A stretch of DNA of 64,000 nt from Avena insularis. Taxonomy: Eukaryota > Streptophyta > Magnoliopsida > Poales > Poaceae. Of the stretch, positions 35,067 through 48,345 are shown in pieces (the stretch's first letter is position 1; every line of letters starts with the position of its first letter). Location: contig CM042688.1 of NCBI GenBank assembly GCA_023614405.1, positions 444,530,028-444,594,027 of the forward strand, read 5' to 3'. The notes below the pieces were generated by a model, which worked only from the letters and a program-made list of their open reading frames with translations, had not been told where the DNA came from and did no database searches. A program made the translations under genes and the position numbers.

Positions 35067-38000
35067 TCACATTGCATGTGTTCTTTTCCACACCACAATG
35101 ATCCGCATGGCCACACATACTCCAAGTGGATGTGCTGATGCAACATCTTTCAAACTGGTGCTCAACTTCATGTGGCATTGAATCCTAGCATTTTACTAGG
35201 GTTCTTGGCCATGGTTGGACACATGTTGGAGTGAGATTGCATGTGTTCTTTGCCAAACCACAAAGATTCACATGGCCACACACATCCAAGTGGGTGTGGT
35301 GATGAAACATCTTTCAAACTGGTGCTCCACTACACGTGGTAGTTGAATCCCAGCATGTTGCTAGGGTTCCTCGACATGATCGGACACATGTTAGAGTGAC
35401 ATTGCATGTATTGTTTGCCAAACCACCATGATGCACATGGACACACACGTCCAAGTGGGTGTGGTGATGCAACATCTTTCAAACTGGTGCTCCACTACAT
35501 GTGTCAGTTGAATCCTAGGATCATGATAGGGTTCGTGGACATGGTTGGACACATGTTGGAGTAAAATTGCAGGTGTTCCTTTCCAAACCACAATGATCCA
35601 CATGGACACACACACATCCAAGTGGATGTGGAGATGCAACCTCTTTGAAACTACTGCTCAATTACACGTGGCAGTTGAATCCCAGCATGTTGCTAGGGTT
35701 CCTAGACATAGTTGGACACATTTTGAGGTCACATTGCATGTGTTCTTTTCCAAACCACAATGATCCGCATGGCCACACACACTCCAAGTGGATGTGGTGA
35801 TGCAACATCTTTCAAACTGGTGCTCAACTTCATGTGGCATTTGAATACTAGCATTTTACTAGGGTTCCTGGCCATGGTTGGACACATATTGGAGTGAGAT
35901 TGCATGTGTTCTTTTCCAAGCCACAAAGATTCACATGGGCACACACATCCAAGTGGGTGTGGTGATGAAACATCTTTCAAACTGGTGCTCCACTACATGT
36001 GGTAGTTGAATCCCAGCATGTTGCTAGGGTTCCTCGACATGGTCGGACACATGTTAGAGTGACATTGCATGTATTATTTGCCAAACCACCATGATGCACA
36101 TGGACACACACGTCCAAGTCGGTGTGGTGATGCAACATCTTTCAAACTGGTGCTCCACTACATGTGTCAGTTGAATCCCAACATATTTCTAGGGTTCCTA
36201 GACATGATTGGACAAATGTTGGAGTGACATTATGTGTGTTCTTTGAAAAACCAGAATGATCCACATGGCCACACACATCCAAGTGGGGGTGGTGATGCAA
36301 CCTCTTACAAACTGGTGCTCAACTACATGTTAGAGTTGAATCCCAACATGTTGCTAGGGTTCCTGGACATGGTTGGACACTTTTTGGAGTGACATTACAA
36401 GTGTTCTTTACGAAAACAAAATGGTCCACATGGCCACACACACACATCCAAGTGGGTGTGTTGATGCAACATCTTTCAAACTGGTGCTCCACTTTATGTG
36501 TCTGTTGAATCCCAGCATGTTGCTAGGGTTCCTGGACATGGTTGGACACATGTTGGAGTGAAATTGCCTGTCTTATTTTCCAAACCACAATTATCCACAT
36601 GTCCACACACATCCAAGTCAGTGTGGTGATGCAACCTCTTTCAAACTTGTGCTCCACTACATGTCGCAGTTGAATCCCATCTTGTTGCAAGGGTTCCGGG
36701 ACATGGTTGGACACGTGTTGGAGTGTCATTTCATGTGTTCTTTTCCAAACAACAAAGATTCACATGGCCACACACATCCAAGTGGGGGTGGTGATGTAAC
36801 CTCTTTCAATGTGGTGCTCCATTACATGTGGCAGTTGAATCCCAGCATGTAGCTAGGGTTCCTAAACATGGTTGGACACTTGTTGTAGTGACATTACATG
36901 TGTTCTTTGCCAAACCACAATGATCCACATGGCAACACACACATCCAAGTGGGTGTGCTGATGCAGCATATTTCAAACTGGTGCTCGACTGCATGTGGCA
37001 GTTGAATCCCAGCATGGTGCTAGGGTTCTTGGACATGGTTGGACAGATGTTGGAGTGACATTGCATGTGTTCTTATCCAAACCACAATGATCCACATGGC
37101 CACACACACACATTCAAGTGGGTGTGGTTATGCAACCTCTTTCAAACTGGTGCTCCACTGCATGTGGCAGTTGAATCCTAGCATGTTGCTAGGGCATGGT
37201 TCGACACATGTTGGAGTGACATTTCATGTGTTCTTTGCCAAACCATAATTATCCACATGGCCACACACAGACGTCCAAGTGGGTGTGGTGATGGAACCTC
37301 TATCAAACTCTTGCTCCACTTCATGTGGTAGTAGTTCCCATCATGTTGCTAGGGTTCCTGGACATGGTCATGTTGGAGTGAAATTGCATGTGTTCGTTTC
37401 TATACCACAATGATCCATATGGCCACACACACTCCAAGTGGGTGTGGTGATGCAACATCTTTCAAACTGGTGATCCACTACATGTGTTAGATGAATCCCA
37501 GGATCAAGATAGGGTTCTTGGACATGGTTGGACACATGTTGGAGTAAAATTGCAGGTGTTCCTTTCCAAACCACAATGATCCACATGGACACACACACAC
37601 ATCCATGTGGATGTGGTGATGCAACCTCTTTGAAACTACTGCTCCACTACACGTGGCAGTTGAATCCCAGCATGTTGCTATGGTTCCTAGACATAGTTGG
37701 ACACATGTTGGAGTCACATTGCATGTCTTCTTTTCCAAACCACAATGATCCGCATGGCCACACACACTCCAAGTGGATGTGGTGATGCAACATCTTTCAA
37801 ACTGGTGCTCAACTTCATGTGGCATTTGAATACTAGCATTTTACTAGGGTTCCTGGCCATGGTTGGACGCATGTTGGAGTGAGATTGCATGTGTTCTTTG
37901 CCAAGCCACAAAGATTCACATGGGCACACACATCCAAGTGGGTGTGGTGATGAAACATCTTTCAAACTGGTGCTCCACTACATGTGTCAGTTGAATCCTA

Positions 38001-39042
38001 GGATCATGATAGGGTTCGTGGACATGGTTGGACACATGTTGGAGTAAAATTGCAGGTGTTCCTTTCCAAACCACAATGATCCACATTGACACACACACAC
38101 ATCCAAGTGGATGTGGAGATGCAACCTCTTGGAAACTACTGCTCCACTACACGTGGCAGTTTAATCCCAGCATGTTGCTAGGGTTCCTAGACATAGTTGG
38201 ACACATGTTGAGGTCACATTGCATGTGTTCTTTTCCAAACCACAATGATCCGCATGGCCACACACACTCCATGTGGATGTGGTGATGCAACATCTTTCAA
38301 ACTGGTGCTCAACTTCATGTGGCATTTGAATACTAGCATTTTACTAGGGTTCCTGGCCATGGTTGGACACATATTGGAGTGAGATTGCATGTGTTCTTTT
38401 CCAAGCCACAAAGATTCACATGGGCACACACATCCAAGCGGGTGTGGTGATGAAACATCTTTCAAACTAGCGCTCCACTACATGTGGTAGTTGAATCCCA
38501 GCATGTTGCTAGGGTTCCTCGACATGGTAGGACACATGTTAGAGTGACATTGCATTTATTATTTGCCAAACCACCATGATGCGCATGGACACACACGTCC
38601 AAGTCGGTGTGGTGATGCAACATCTTTCAAACTGGTGCTCCACTACATGTGTCAGTTGAATCCCAACATATTTCTAGGGTTCCTAGACATGATTGGACAC
38701 ATGTTGGAGTGACATTACGTGTGTTCTTTGAAAAACCAGAATGATCCACATGGCCACACACATCCAAGTGGGGGTGGTGATGCAACCTCTTACAAACTGG
38801 TGCTCAACTACATGTTAGAGTTGAATCCCAACATGTTGCTAGGGTTCCTGGACATGGTTGGACACTTTTTGGAGTGACATTAGAAGTGTTCTTTACGAAA
38901 ACAAAATGGTCCACATGGCCACACACAGACATCCAAGTGGGTGTGTTGATGCAACATCTTTCAAACCGGTGATCCACTTCATGTGTCTGTTGAATCCCAA
39001 CATGTTGCTAGGGTTCCTGGACATGGTTGGACACATGTTGGA
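35067..39042. repeat. 3,976-bp satellite segment, copy B
   Basis: Direct duplicate of 31091-35066. The A/B junction lies within the shared tract TTGGACACATGTTGGAGT (~35049-35067). Left of it the monomer is the type that elsewhere continues GAAATTGCATGTC (as at 39043); right of it the sequence is the type found after 31084. This is the pattern of unequal crossing-over in misaligned monomers. Confidence 0.88.
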
Positions 39043-39479
39043 GTGAAATTGCATGTCTTCTTTTCCAAACCACAATTATCCACATGGCCACACACATCCA
39101 AGTCAGTGTGGTGATGCAACCTCTTTCAAACTTGTGCTCCACTACATGTCGCAGTTGAATCCCATCTTGTTGCAAGGGTTCCGGGACATGGTTGGACACG
39201 TGTTGGAGTGTCATTGCATGTGTTCTTTTCCAAACAACAAAGATTCACATGGCCACACACATCCAAGTGGGGGTGGTGATGTAACCTCTTTCAATGTGGT
39301 GCTCCATTACATGTGGCAGTTGAATCCCAGCATGTTGCTAGGGTTCCTAAACATGGTTGGACACTTGTTGGAGTGACATTACATGTGTTCTTTGCCAAAC
39401 CACAATGATCCACATGGCAACACACACATCCAAGTGGGTGTGCTGATACAGCATATTTCAAACTGGTGCTCGACTTCAT

Positions 39480-39720
39480 GTGGCAGTTGAATCCCAGCAT
39501 GGTGCTAGGGTTCTTGGACATGGTTGGACAGATGTTGGAGTGACATTACAAGTGTTCTTTACGAAAACAAAATGGTCCACATGGCCACACACACACATCC
39601 AAGTGGATGTGGCGATGCAACCTCTTTGAAACTACTGCTCCACTACACGTGGCAGTTGAATCCCAGCATGTTGCTAGGGTTCCTAGACATAGTTGGAGTC
39701 ACATTGCATCTGTTCTTTTC
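39480..39720. repeat. Chimeric satellite monomers
   Basis: Within ~100 bp the sequence switches type twice: GACAGATGTTGGAGTG (normally followed by TTCTTATCCAAACC) runs into TACGAAAACAAAATGG, and then into GATGTGGCGATGCAACC with CTTTGAAACTACTG. The next monomer lacks 11 bp between two TTGGA copies (~39690). Confidence 0.75.
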
Positions 39721-42700
39721 CAAACCACAATGATCCGCATGGCCACACACACTCCAAGTGGATGTGGTGATGCAACATCTTTCAAACAGGTGCTCAACTT
39801 CATGTGGCATTTGAATCCTAGCATTTTACTAGGGTTCTTGGCCATGGTTGGACACACGTTGGAGTGAGATTGCATGTGTTCTTTGCCAAACCACAAAGAT
39901 TCACATGGCCACACACATCCAAGTGGGTGTGGTGATGAAACATCTTTCCAACTAGTTCTCCACTACATGTGGTAGTTGAATCCCAGCATGTTGCTAGGGT
40001 TCCTTGACATGGTCGGACACATGTTAGAGTGACATTGCATGTATTGTTTGCCAAACCACCATGATGCACATGGACACACACGTCCAAGTGGGTGTGGTGA
40101 TGCAACATCTCTCAAACTGGTGCTCCACTACATGTGTCAGTTGAATCCTAGGATCATGATAGGGTTCGTGGACATGGTTGGACACATGTTGGAGTAAAGT
40201 TGCAGGTGTTCCTTTCCAAACCACAATGATCCACATGGACACACACACATCCAAGTGGATGTGGTGATGCAACCTCTTTGAAACTACTGCTCCACTACAC
40301 GTGGCAGTTGAATCCCAGCATGTTGCTAGGGTTCCTAGACATAGTTGGACACATGTTGAGGTCACATTGGATGTGTTCTTTTCCAAACCACAATGATCCG
40401 CATGGCCACACACACTCCAAGTGGATGTGGTGATGCAACATCTTTCAAACTGGTGCTCAACTTCATGTGGCATTTGAATACTAGAATTTTACAAGGGTTC
40501 CTGGACATGGTTAGACACATGTTGGAGTGAGATTGCATGTGTTCTTTGCCAAGCCACGAAGATTCACATGGGCACACACATCCAAGTGGGTGTGGTGATG
40601 AAACATCTTTCAAACTGGTGCTCCACTACATGTGGTAGTTGAATCCCAGCATGTTGCTAGGGTTCCTCGACATGGTTGGACACATGTTAGAGTGACATTG
40701 CATGTATTGTTTGCCAAACCACCATGATGCACATGGACACACACGTCCAAGTGGGTGTGGTGATGCAACATCTTTCAAACTGGTGCTCCACTACATGTGT
40801 CAGTTGAATCCCAACATATTTCTAGGGTTCCTAGACATGATTGGACACATGTTGGAGTGACATTACGTGTGTTCTTTGAAAAACCAGAATGATCCACATG
40901 GCCACACACATCCAAGTGGGAGTGGTGATGCAACCTCTTAAAAACTGGTGCTCAAGTACATGTCAGAGTTGAATCCCAACATGTTGCTAGGGTTCCTGGA
41001 CATGGTTGTACACTTTTTGGAGTGACATTACAAGTGTTCTTTACGAAAACAAAATGGTCCACATGGACACAGACACACATCCAAGTGGGTGTGTTGATGC
41101 AACATCTTTCAAACTGGTGCTCCACTTCATGTGTCTGTTGAATCCCAGCATGTTGCTAGGGTTCCTGGACATGGTTGCACACATGTTGCAGTGAAATTGC
41201 ATGTCTTCTTTTACAAACCACAATGATCCACATGGACACACACATCCAAGTCACTGTGGTGATGCAGCCTCTTTCAAACTTGTGCCCCACTACATGTCGT
41301 AGTTGAATCCCATCATGTTGCAAGGGTTCCGGGACATGGTTGGACACATGTTGGAGTGACATTGCATGTGTTCTTTTCCAAACAACAACGATTCACATGG
41401 CCACACACATCCAAGTGGGGGTGGTGATGTAACCTCTTTCAAAGTGGTGCTCCATTACATGTGGCAGTTGAATCCCAGCATGTTGCTAGGGTTCCTAGAC
41501 ATGGTTGGACACCTGTTGGAGTGACATTACATGTGTTCTTTTCCAAACCACAATGATCCACATGGCAACACACACATCCAAGTGGGTGTGCTGATGCAGC
41601 ATATTTCAAACTGGTGCTCGACTGCATGTGGCAGTTGAATCCCAGAATGGTGCTAGGGTTCCTGGACATGGTTGGACAGATGTTGGTGTGACATTGCATG
41701 TGTTCTTATCCAAACCACAATGATCCACATGGCCACACACACATTCAAGTGGGTGTGGTTAGGCAACCTCTTTCAAACCGGTGCTCCACTGCATGTGGCA
41801 GTTGAATCCTAGCATGTTGCTAGGGTTCCTGTACATGGTTCGACACATGTTGGAGTGACATTTCATGTGTTTTTTGCCAAACCATAATTATCCACATGGC
41901 CACACACAAACGTCCAAGTGGGTGTGGTGATGCAACATCTTTCAAACTCTTGCTCCACTTCATGTGGTAGTAGTTCCCATCACGTTGCTCGGTTTCCTGG
42001 ACATGGTCCTGTTGGAGTGAAATTGCATGTGTTCTTTTCTAGACCACAATTATACATATGTCCACACACACTCCAAGTGGGTGTGGTGATGCAACATCTT
42101 TCAAACTGGTGCTCCACTACATGTGTCAGTTGAATCCCAGGATCATGATAGGGTTCTTGGACATGGTTAGACACATGTTGGAGTAAAATTGCAGGTGTTC
42201 CTTTCCAAACCACAATGATCCACATGGACACACACACACATCCAAGTGGATGTGGTGATGCAACCTCTTTGAAACTACTGCTCCACTACACGTGGCAGTA
42301 GAATCCCAGCATGTTGCTAGGGTTCCTAGACATAGTTGGACACATGTTGGAGTCAGATTGCATGTGTTCTTTTCCAAACCACAATGATCCACATGGCCAC
42401 ACACACTCCAAGTGGATGTGGTGATGCAACATCTTTCAAACTAGTGGTCAACTTCATGTGGCATTTGAATCCTAGCATTTTACTAGGGTTCCTGGCCATG
42501 GTTGGACACATGTTGGAGTGAGATTGCATGTGTTCTTTGCCAAACCACAAAGATTCACATGGCCACACACATCCAAGTGGGTGTGGTGATGAAACATCTT
42601 TCAAACTGGTGCTCCACTGCATGTGGTAGTTGAATCCCAGCATTTTGCTAGGGTTCCTGGACATGGTCGAACACATGTTAGCATGCCATTGCTTGTATTG

Positions 42701-42889
42701 TTTGCCAAACCACCATGATGCACATGGGCACACACGTCCAAGTGGGTGTGGTGATGCAACCTCTTTCAAGCAGGTGCTCCAGTACACGTGGCAGTTGAAT
42801 CCCAACATATTGCTACGGTTCCTAGACATGATTGGACACATGTTGGAGTGACATTACGTGTGTTCTTTCAAAACCACAATGATCCACAT

Positions 42890-44510
42890 GGCCACACACA
42901 TCCATGTGGGGGTGGTGATGCAACCTCTTTCAAACTGGTGCTCAACTACATGTTGCAGTTGAATCCCAACATGTTGCTAGGGTTCCTGGACATGGTTGGA
43001 CACTTTTTGAGTGACATTACATGTGTTCTTTGCCAAAACAAAATGATCCACATGGCCACACACACATCCAAGTGGGTGTGTTGATGCAACATCTTTCAAA
43101 CTCTTGCTCCACTGCATGTGGCAGTTGAATCCCAGCATGTTGCTAGGGTTCCTGGACATGGTTGGACACATGTTGGAGTGAAATTGCATGTGTTCTTTTC
43201 CAAACCACAATGATCCATATAGCCACACACATCTAAGTGGGTATGGTGATGCTACATATTTCAAACTGGTGCTCCACTGCATGTGGCAGTTGAATCCATG
43301 CATGTTGCTAGGGTTCTTGGACATGGTTGGACACATGTTGGAGTGACACTTCATGTGTTCTTTTCCAAACCATAATGATCCACATGGACACACACATCCA
43401 TGTGTGTGGTGATGCAACGTATTTCAAATTGGTAATACACTGCATGTTGCTAGTGTTCCTAAACATGGTTGGACACATATTGTAGTGACATTGCATGTGT
43501 TATTTTCCAAACCACAATGACCACATAGCCACACACATCCAAGTCAGTGTGATGATGCAACCTCTTTCAAACTGATGCTCCACTGCATTTGGAAGTTGAA
43601 TCCTATCATGTTGCAAGGATTCCGGGACATGGTTGGATACATGTTGGAGTGATATTGCATGTGTTCTTTTTGAAACCACAATGATCCACATGGCCACACA
43701 CATCCAAGTGGGGGTGGTGATGCAACCTCTTTCAAACTGGTGCTCAACTACATGTTGCAGTTGAATCCCAACATGTTGCTAGGGTTCCTGGACATGGTTG
43801 GACACTTTTTGAGTGACATTACATGTGTTCTTGGCCAAAACAAAATAATCCACATGGCCACACACACATCCAAGTGGGTGTGTTGATGCAACATCTTTCA
43901 AACTGGTGCTCCACTGCATGTGGCAGTTGAATCCCAGCATGTTGCTAGGGTTCCTGGACATGGTTGGACACATGTTGGAGTGAAATTGCATGTGTTCTTT
44001 TCCAAACCACAATGATCCACATAGCCACACACATCTAAGTGGGTATGGTGATGCTACATATTTCAAACTGGTGCTCCACTGCATGTGGCAGTTGAATCCA
44101 TGCATGTTGCTAGGGTTCTTGGACATGGTTGGACACATGTTGGAGTGACACTTCATGTGTTCTTTTCCAAACCATAATGATCCACATGGACACACACATC
44201 CATGTGTGTGGTGATGCAACGTATTTCAAATTGGTAATACACTGCATGTGGCAGTTGAATACCAGCATGTTGCTAGTGTTCCTAAACATGGTTGGACACA
44301 TATTGTAGTGACATTGCATGTGTTATTTTCCAAACCACAATGACCACATAGCCACACACATCCAAGTCAGTGTGATGATGCAACCTCTTTCAAACTGATG
44401 CTCCACTGCATTTGGAAGTTGAATCCTATCATGTTGCAAGGATTCCGGGACATGGTTGGATACATGTTGGAGTGATATTGCATGTGTTCTTTTTGAAACC
44501 ACAATGATTC
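42890..44510. repeat. Tandem duplication of a five-monomer block (~802/823 bp)
   Basis: 42906-43707 and 43708-~44530 are near-identical. The offset is 802 bp at the left and 823 bp after 43445, because the first copy lacks 21 bp (around 43443-43449) present in the second, bounded by CATGTTG/CATGTGG-like repeats. Shared rare variants include ATAGCCACACACATCTAAGT and AATTGGTAATACACTGCATG. Confidence 0.88.
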
Positions 44511-45129
44511 ACATCGCCACACACATACAAGTGGGGGTGGTGATGCAACCTCTTTCAATGTGGTGCTCCACTACATGTGGCAGTTGAATCCCAGCATGTT
44601 GCTAGGGTTACTAGACATGGTTGGACACTTGTTGGAGTGACATTGCATGTGTTCTTTGCCAAACCACAATGATCTTCACGGCAACACACACATCCAAGTG
44701 GGTGTGCTGATGCAACATCTTTCAAACTCGTGTTGCACTTCATGTGGCAGTTGAATCCCAGCATGTTGCTTGGGTTCCTAGACATGGCTGGACACATGTT
44801 TGAGTGACATTGCATGTTTTCTTTGACAAACCACAATGATCGACATGCCACACACACACATCGAAGTGGGTGTGGTGATGTAACCTCTTTCAAACTGGTT
44901 CTCCACTACATGTGGCAGTTGAATCCTAGCATGTTGCTAGGGTTCGTCGAAATGGTTGGACACATGTTGGAGTGACATTAAATGTTTTCTTTTCCAAACC
45001 ACAATGATCCAGATGGCCACACATCCAAGTGGGTGTGGTGAAGCAACAACTTTCAAACTGGTGCTCCACTACATGTGGCAGTTGAATCACACCATGGTTC
45101 TATTGTTCCTAGACATGGTTGGACACATG

Positions 45130-48100
45130 TTGGAGTGACATTGTATGTGTTCTTTTCAAACCAGAATGATCCACATGGCCACACGCACTCGAAGTGGGTG
45201 TGGTGATGCATCATATTTCAAACTAGTGCTCGACTGAATGTGGCAGTTGAATCCCAGCATGTTCTAGGGTTCCTGGACATGGTTGGACAGATGTTGGAGT
45301 GACATTGCATGTGTTATTATCCAAACCACCATGATCCACATGGCCACACACACACACATTCAAGTGGGTATGGTTATGCAACCTGTTTCAAACCAGTGCT
45401 CCACTGCATGTGGCAGTTGAATCCCAGCATGTTGCTAGGGTTCCTGTACATGGTTGGACCCATGTTGGAGTGACATTTCATGTGTTGTTTGCCAAACCAC
45501 AATGATCCAAATGGAAACACACACACATCCAAGTGGGTGTGCTGATGCAACATCTTTCAAACTCGTGCTCCACAACATGTGGCAGTTAAATCCTAGCATG
45601 TTGCTTCGGTTCCTAGACATGGTTGGACACATGTTTGAGTGACATTGCATGTGTTCTTTGACAAACCACAATGATCGACATGCCACACACACATCAAAGT
45701 GGGTGTGGTGATGCAACCTCTTTCAAACTGGTTCTAAACTACGTGTGGCAGTTGAATCCTAGCATGTTGCTAGGGTTTTTCGAAATGGTTGGACAGATGT
45801 TGGAGTGACATTGCATGTTTTCTTTTCCAAACCACAATGATCCACATGGCCACACATCCAAGTCGGTGTGGTGAAGCAACATCTTTCAAACTAGTGCTCC
45901 ACTACATGTGGTAGTTGAATGCCAGCATGGTTCTAGGGTTCCTAGACATGGTTGGACACATGTTGGAGTGACATTGTATGTGTTCTTTTCCAAACCACAA
46001 TGATCCACATGGCCACACGCACTCGAAGTGGGTGTGGTGATGCATCATATTTCGAACTAGTGCTCGACTGCATGTGGTAGTTGAATCCCAACATGTTGCC
46101 AGGGTTCCTGGATATGGTTGGACAAATGTTGGAGTGACATTACATGTGTTATTATCCAAACCACAATGATACACATGGCCACACACACACATTCAAGTGG
46201 GTGTGGTTATGCAGCCTCTTTCAAACCAATGCTCCGCTGCATTTGGCAGTTGAATCCCAACATGTTGCTAGGGTTCTTGTACATGGCTGGACACATGTTG
46301 GAGTGACATTGTATGTGTTCTTTTCCAAACCACAATGATCCACATGGCCACACACACTCGAAGTGGGTGTGGTGATGCATCATATTTTAAACTGGTGCTC
46401 GACTGAATGTGGCAGTTGAATCCTAGCATGTTCTAGGGTTCCTGGACATGGTTGACAGATGTTGGACTGACATTGCATGTGTTATTATCCAAACCACCAT
46501 GATCCACATGGCCACACACACACACATTCAAGTGGGTGTGGTTGTGCAACCTCTTGAAAATTAGTGCTCCACTGCATGTGGCAGTTGAATCCCAGCATGT
46601 TGCTAGGGTTCCTGTACATGGTTGGACACATGTTGGAGTGACATTTCATGTGTTGTTTGCCAAACCACAATGATCCAAATGGCAACACACACACATCCAA
46701 GTGGGTGTGCTGATGCAACATCTTTCAAACTCGTGCTCCACTACATGTGGCAGTTAAATCCTAGCATGTTGCTTAGGTTCCTAGACATTTTTGGACACAT
46801 GTTTGAGTGACATTGCATGTGTTCTTTGACAAACCACAATGATCGACATGCCACACACACACATCGAAGTGGGTGTGGTGATGCAACCTCTTTCAAACTG
46901 GTTCTAAACTACGTGTGGCAGTTGAATCCTAGCATGTTGCTAGGGTTTTTCGAAATGGTTGGACAGATGTTGGAGTGACATTGCATGTTTTCTTTTCCAA
47001 ACCACAATGATCCACATGGCCACACATCTAAGTCGGTGTGGTGAAGCAACATCTTTCAAACTAGTGCTCCACTACATGTGGTAGTTGAATGCCAGCATGG
47101 TTCTAGGGTTCCTAGACATGGTTGGACAAATGTTGGAGTGACATTGTATGTGTTCTTTTCCAAACCATAATGATCCACATGGCCACACGCACTCGAAGTG
47201 GGTGTGGTGATGCATCATATTTCGAACTAGTGCTCAACTGCATGTGGTAGTTGAATCCCAACATGTTGCCAGGGTTCCTGGATATGGTTGGACAAATGTT
47301 GGAGTGACATTACATGTGTTATTATCCAAACCACAATGATACACATGGCCACACACACACATTCAAGTGGGTGTGGTTATGCAGCCTCTTTCAAACCAAT
47401 GCTCCGCTGCATTTGGCAGTTGAATCCCAACATGTTGCTAGGGTTCTTGTACATGGCAGGACACATGTTGGAGTGACATTCTATGTGTTCTTTTCCAAAC
47501 CACAATGATCCACATGGCCACACACACTCGAAGTGGGTGTGGTGATGCATCATATTTCAAACTGGTGCTCGAATGAATGTGGCAGTTGAATCCTAGCATG
47601 TTCTAGGGTTCCTGGACATGGTTGACAGATGTTGGACTGACATTGCATGTGTTATTATCCAAACCACCATGATCCACATGGCCACACACACACACATTCA
47701 AGTGGGTGTGGTTGTGCAACCTCTTGAAAATTAGTGCTCCACTGCATGTGGCAGTTGAATCCCAGCATGTTGCTAGGGTTCCTGTACATGGTTGGACACA
47801 TGTTGGAGTGACATTTCATGTGTTGTTTGCCAAACCACAATGATCCAAATGGCAACACACACACATCCAAGTGGGTGTGCTGATGCAACATCTTTCAAAC
47901 TCGTGCTCCACTACATGTGGCAGTTAAATCCTAGCATGTTGCTTAGGTTCCTAGACATTTTTGGACACATGTTTGAGTGACATTGCATGTGTTCTTTGAC
48001 AAACCACAATGATCGACATGCCACACACACATCGAAGTGGGTGTGGTGATGCAACCTCTTTCAAACTGGTTCTAAACTACGTGTGGCAGTTGAATCCTAG

Positions 48101-48345
48101 CATGTTGCTAGGGTTTTTCGAAATGGTTGGACAAATGTTGGAGTGACATTGCATGTTTTCTTTTCCAAACCACAATGATCCACATGGCCACACATCCAAG
48201 TCATTGTGGTGAAGCAACATCTTTCAAACTAGTGCTCCATTACATGTGGCAGTTGAATGCCAGCATGGTTCTAGGGTTCCTAGACATGGTTGGACACATG
48301 TTGGAGTGACATTGTATGTGTTCTTTTCCAAACCACAATGATCCA
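45130..48345. repeat. 7-mer higher-order repeat, ~1,170 bp, 2.7 copies
   Basis: The marker GGTTCTAAACTACGTGTGG occurs at 45730, 46900 and 48068. The marker GAATGTGGCAGTTGAATCC with GCATGTTCTAGGG occurs near 45235, 46405 and 47575. Copies two and three are almost identical. The block ends at ~48345, where GATCCACATG is locally duplicated. Confidence 0.88.
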
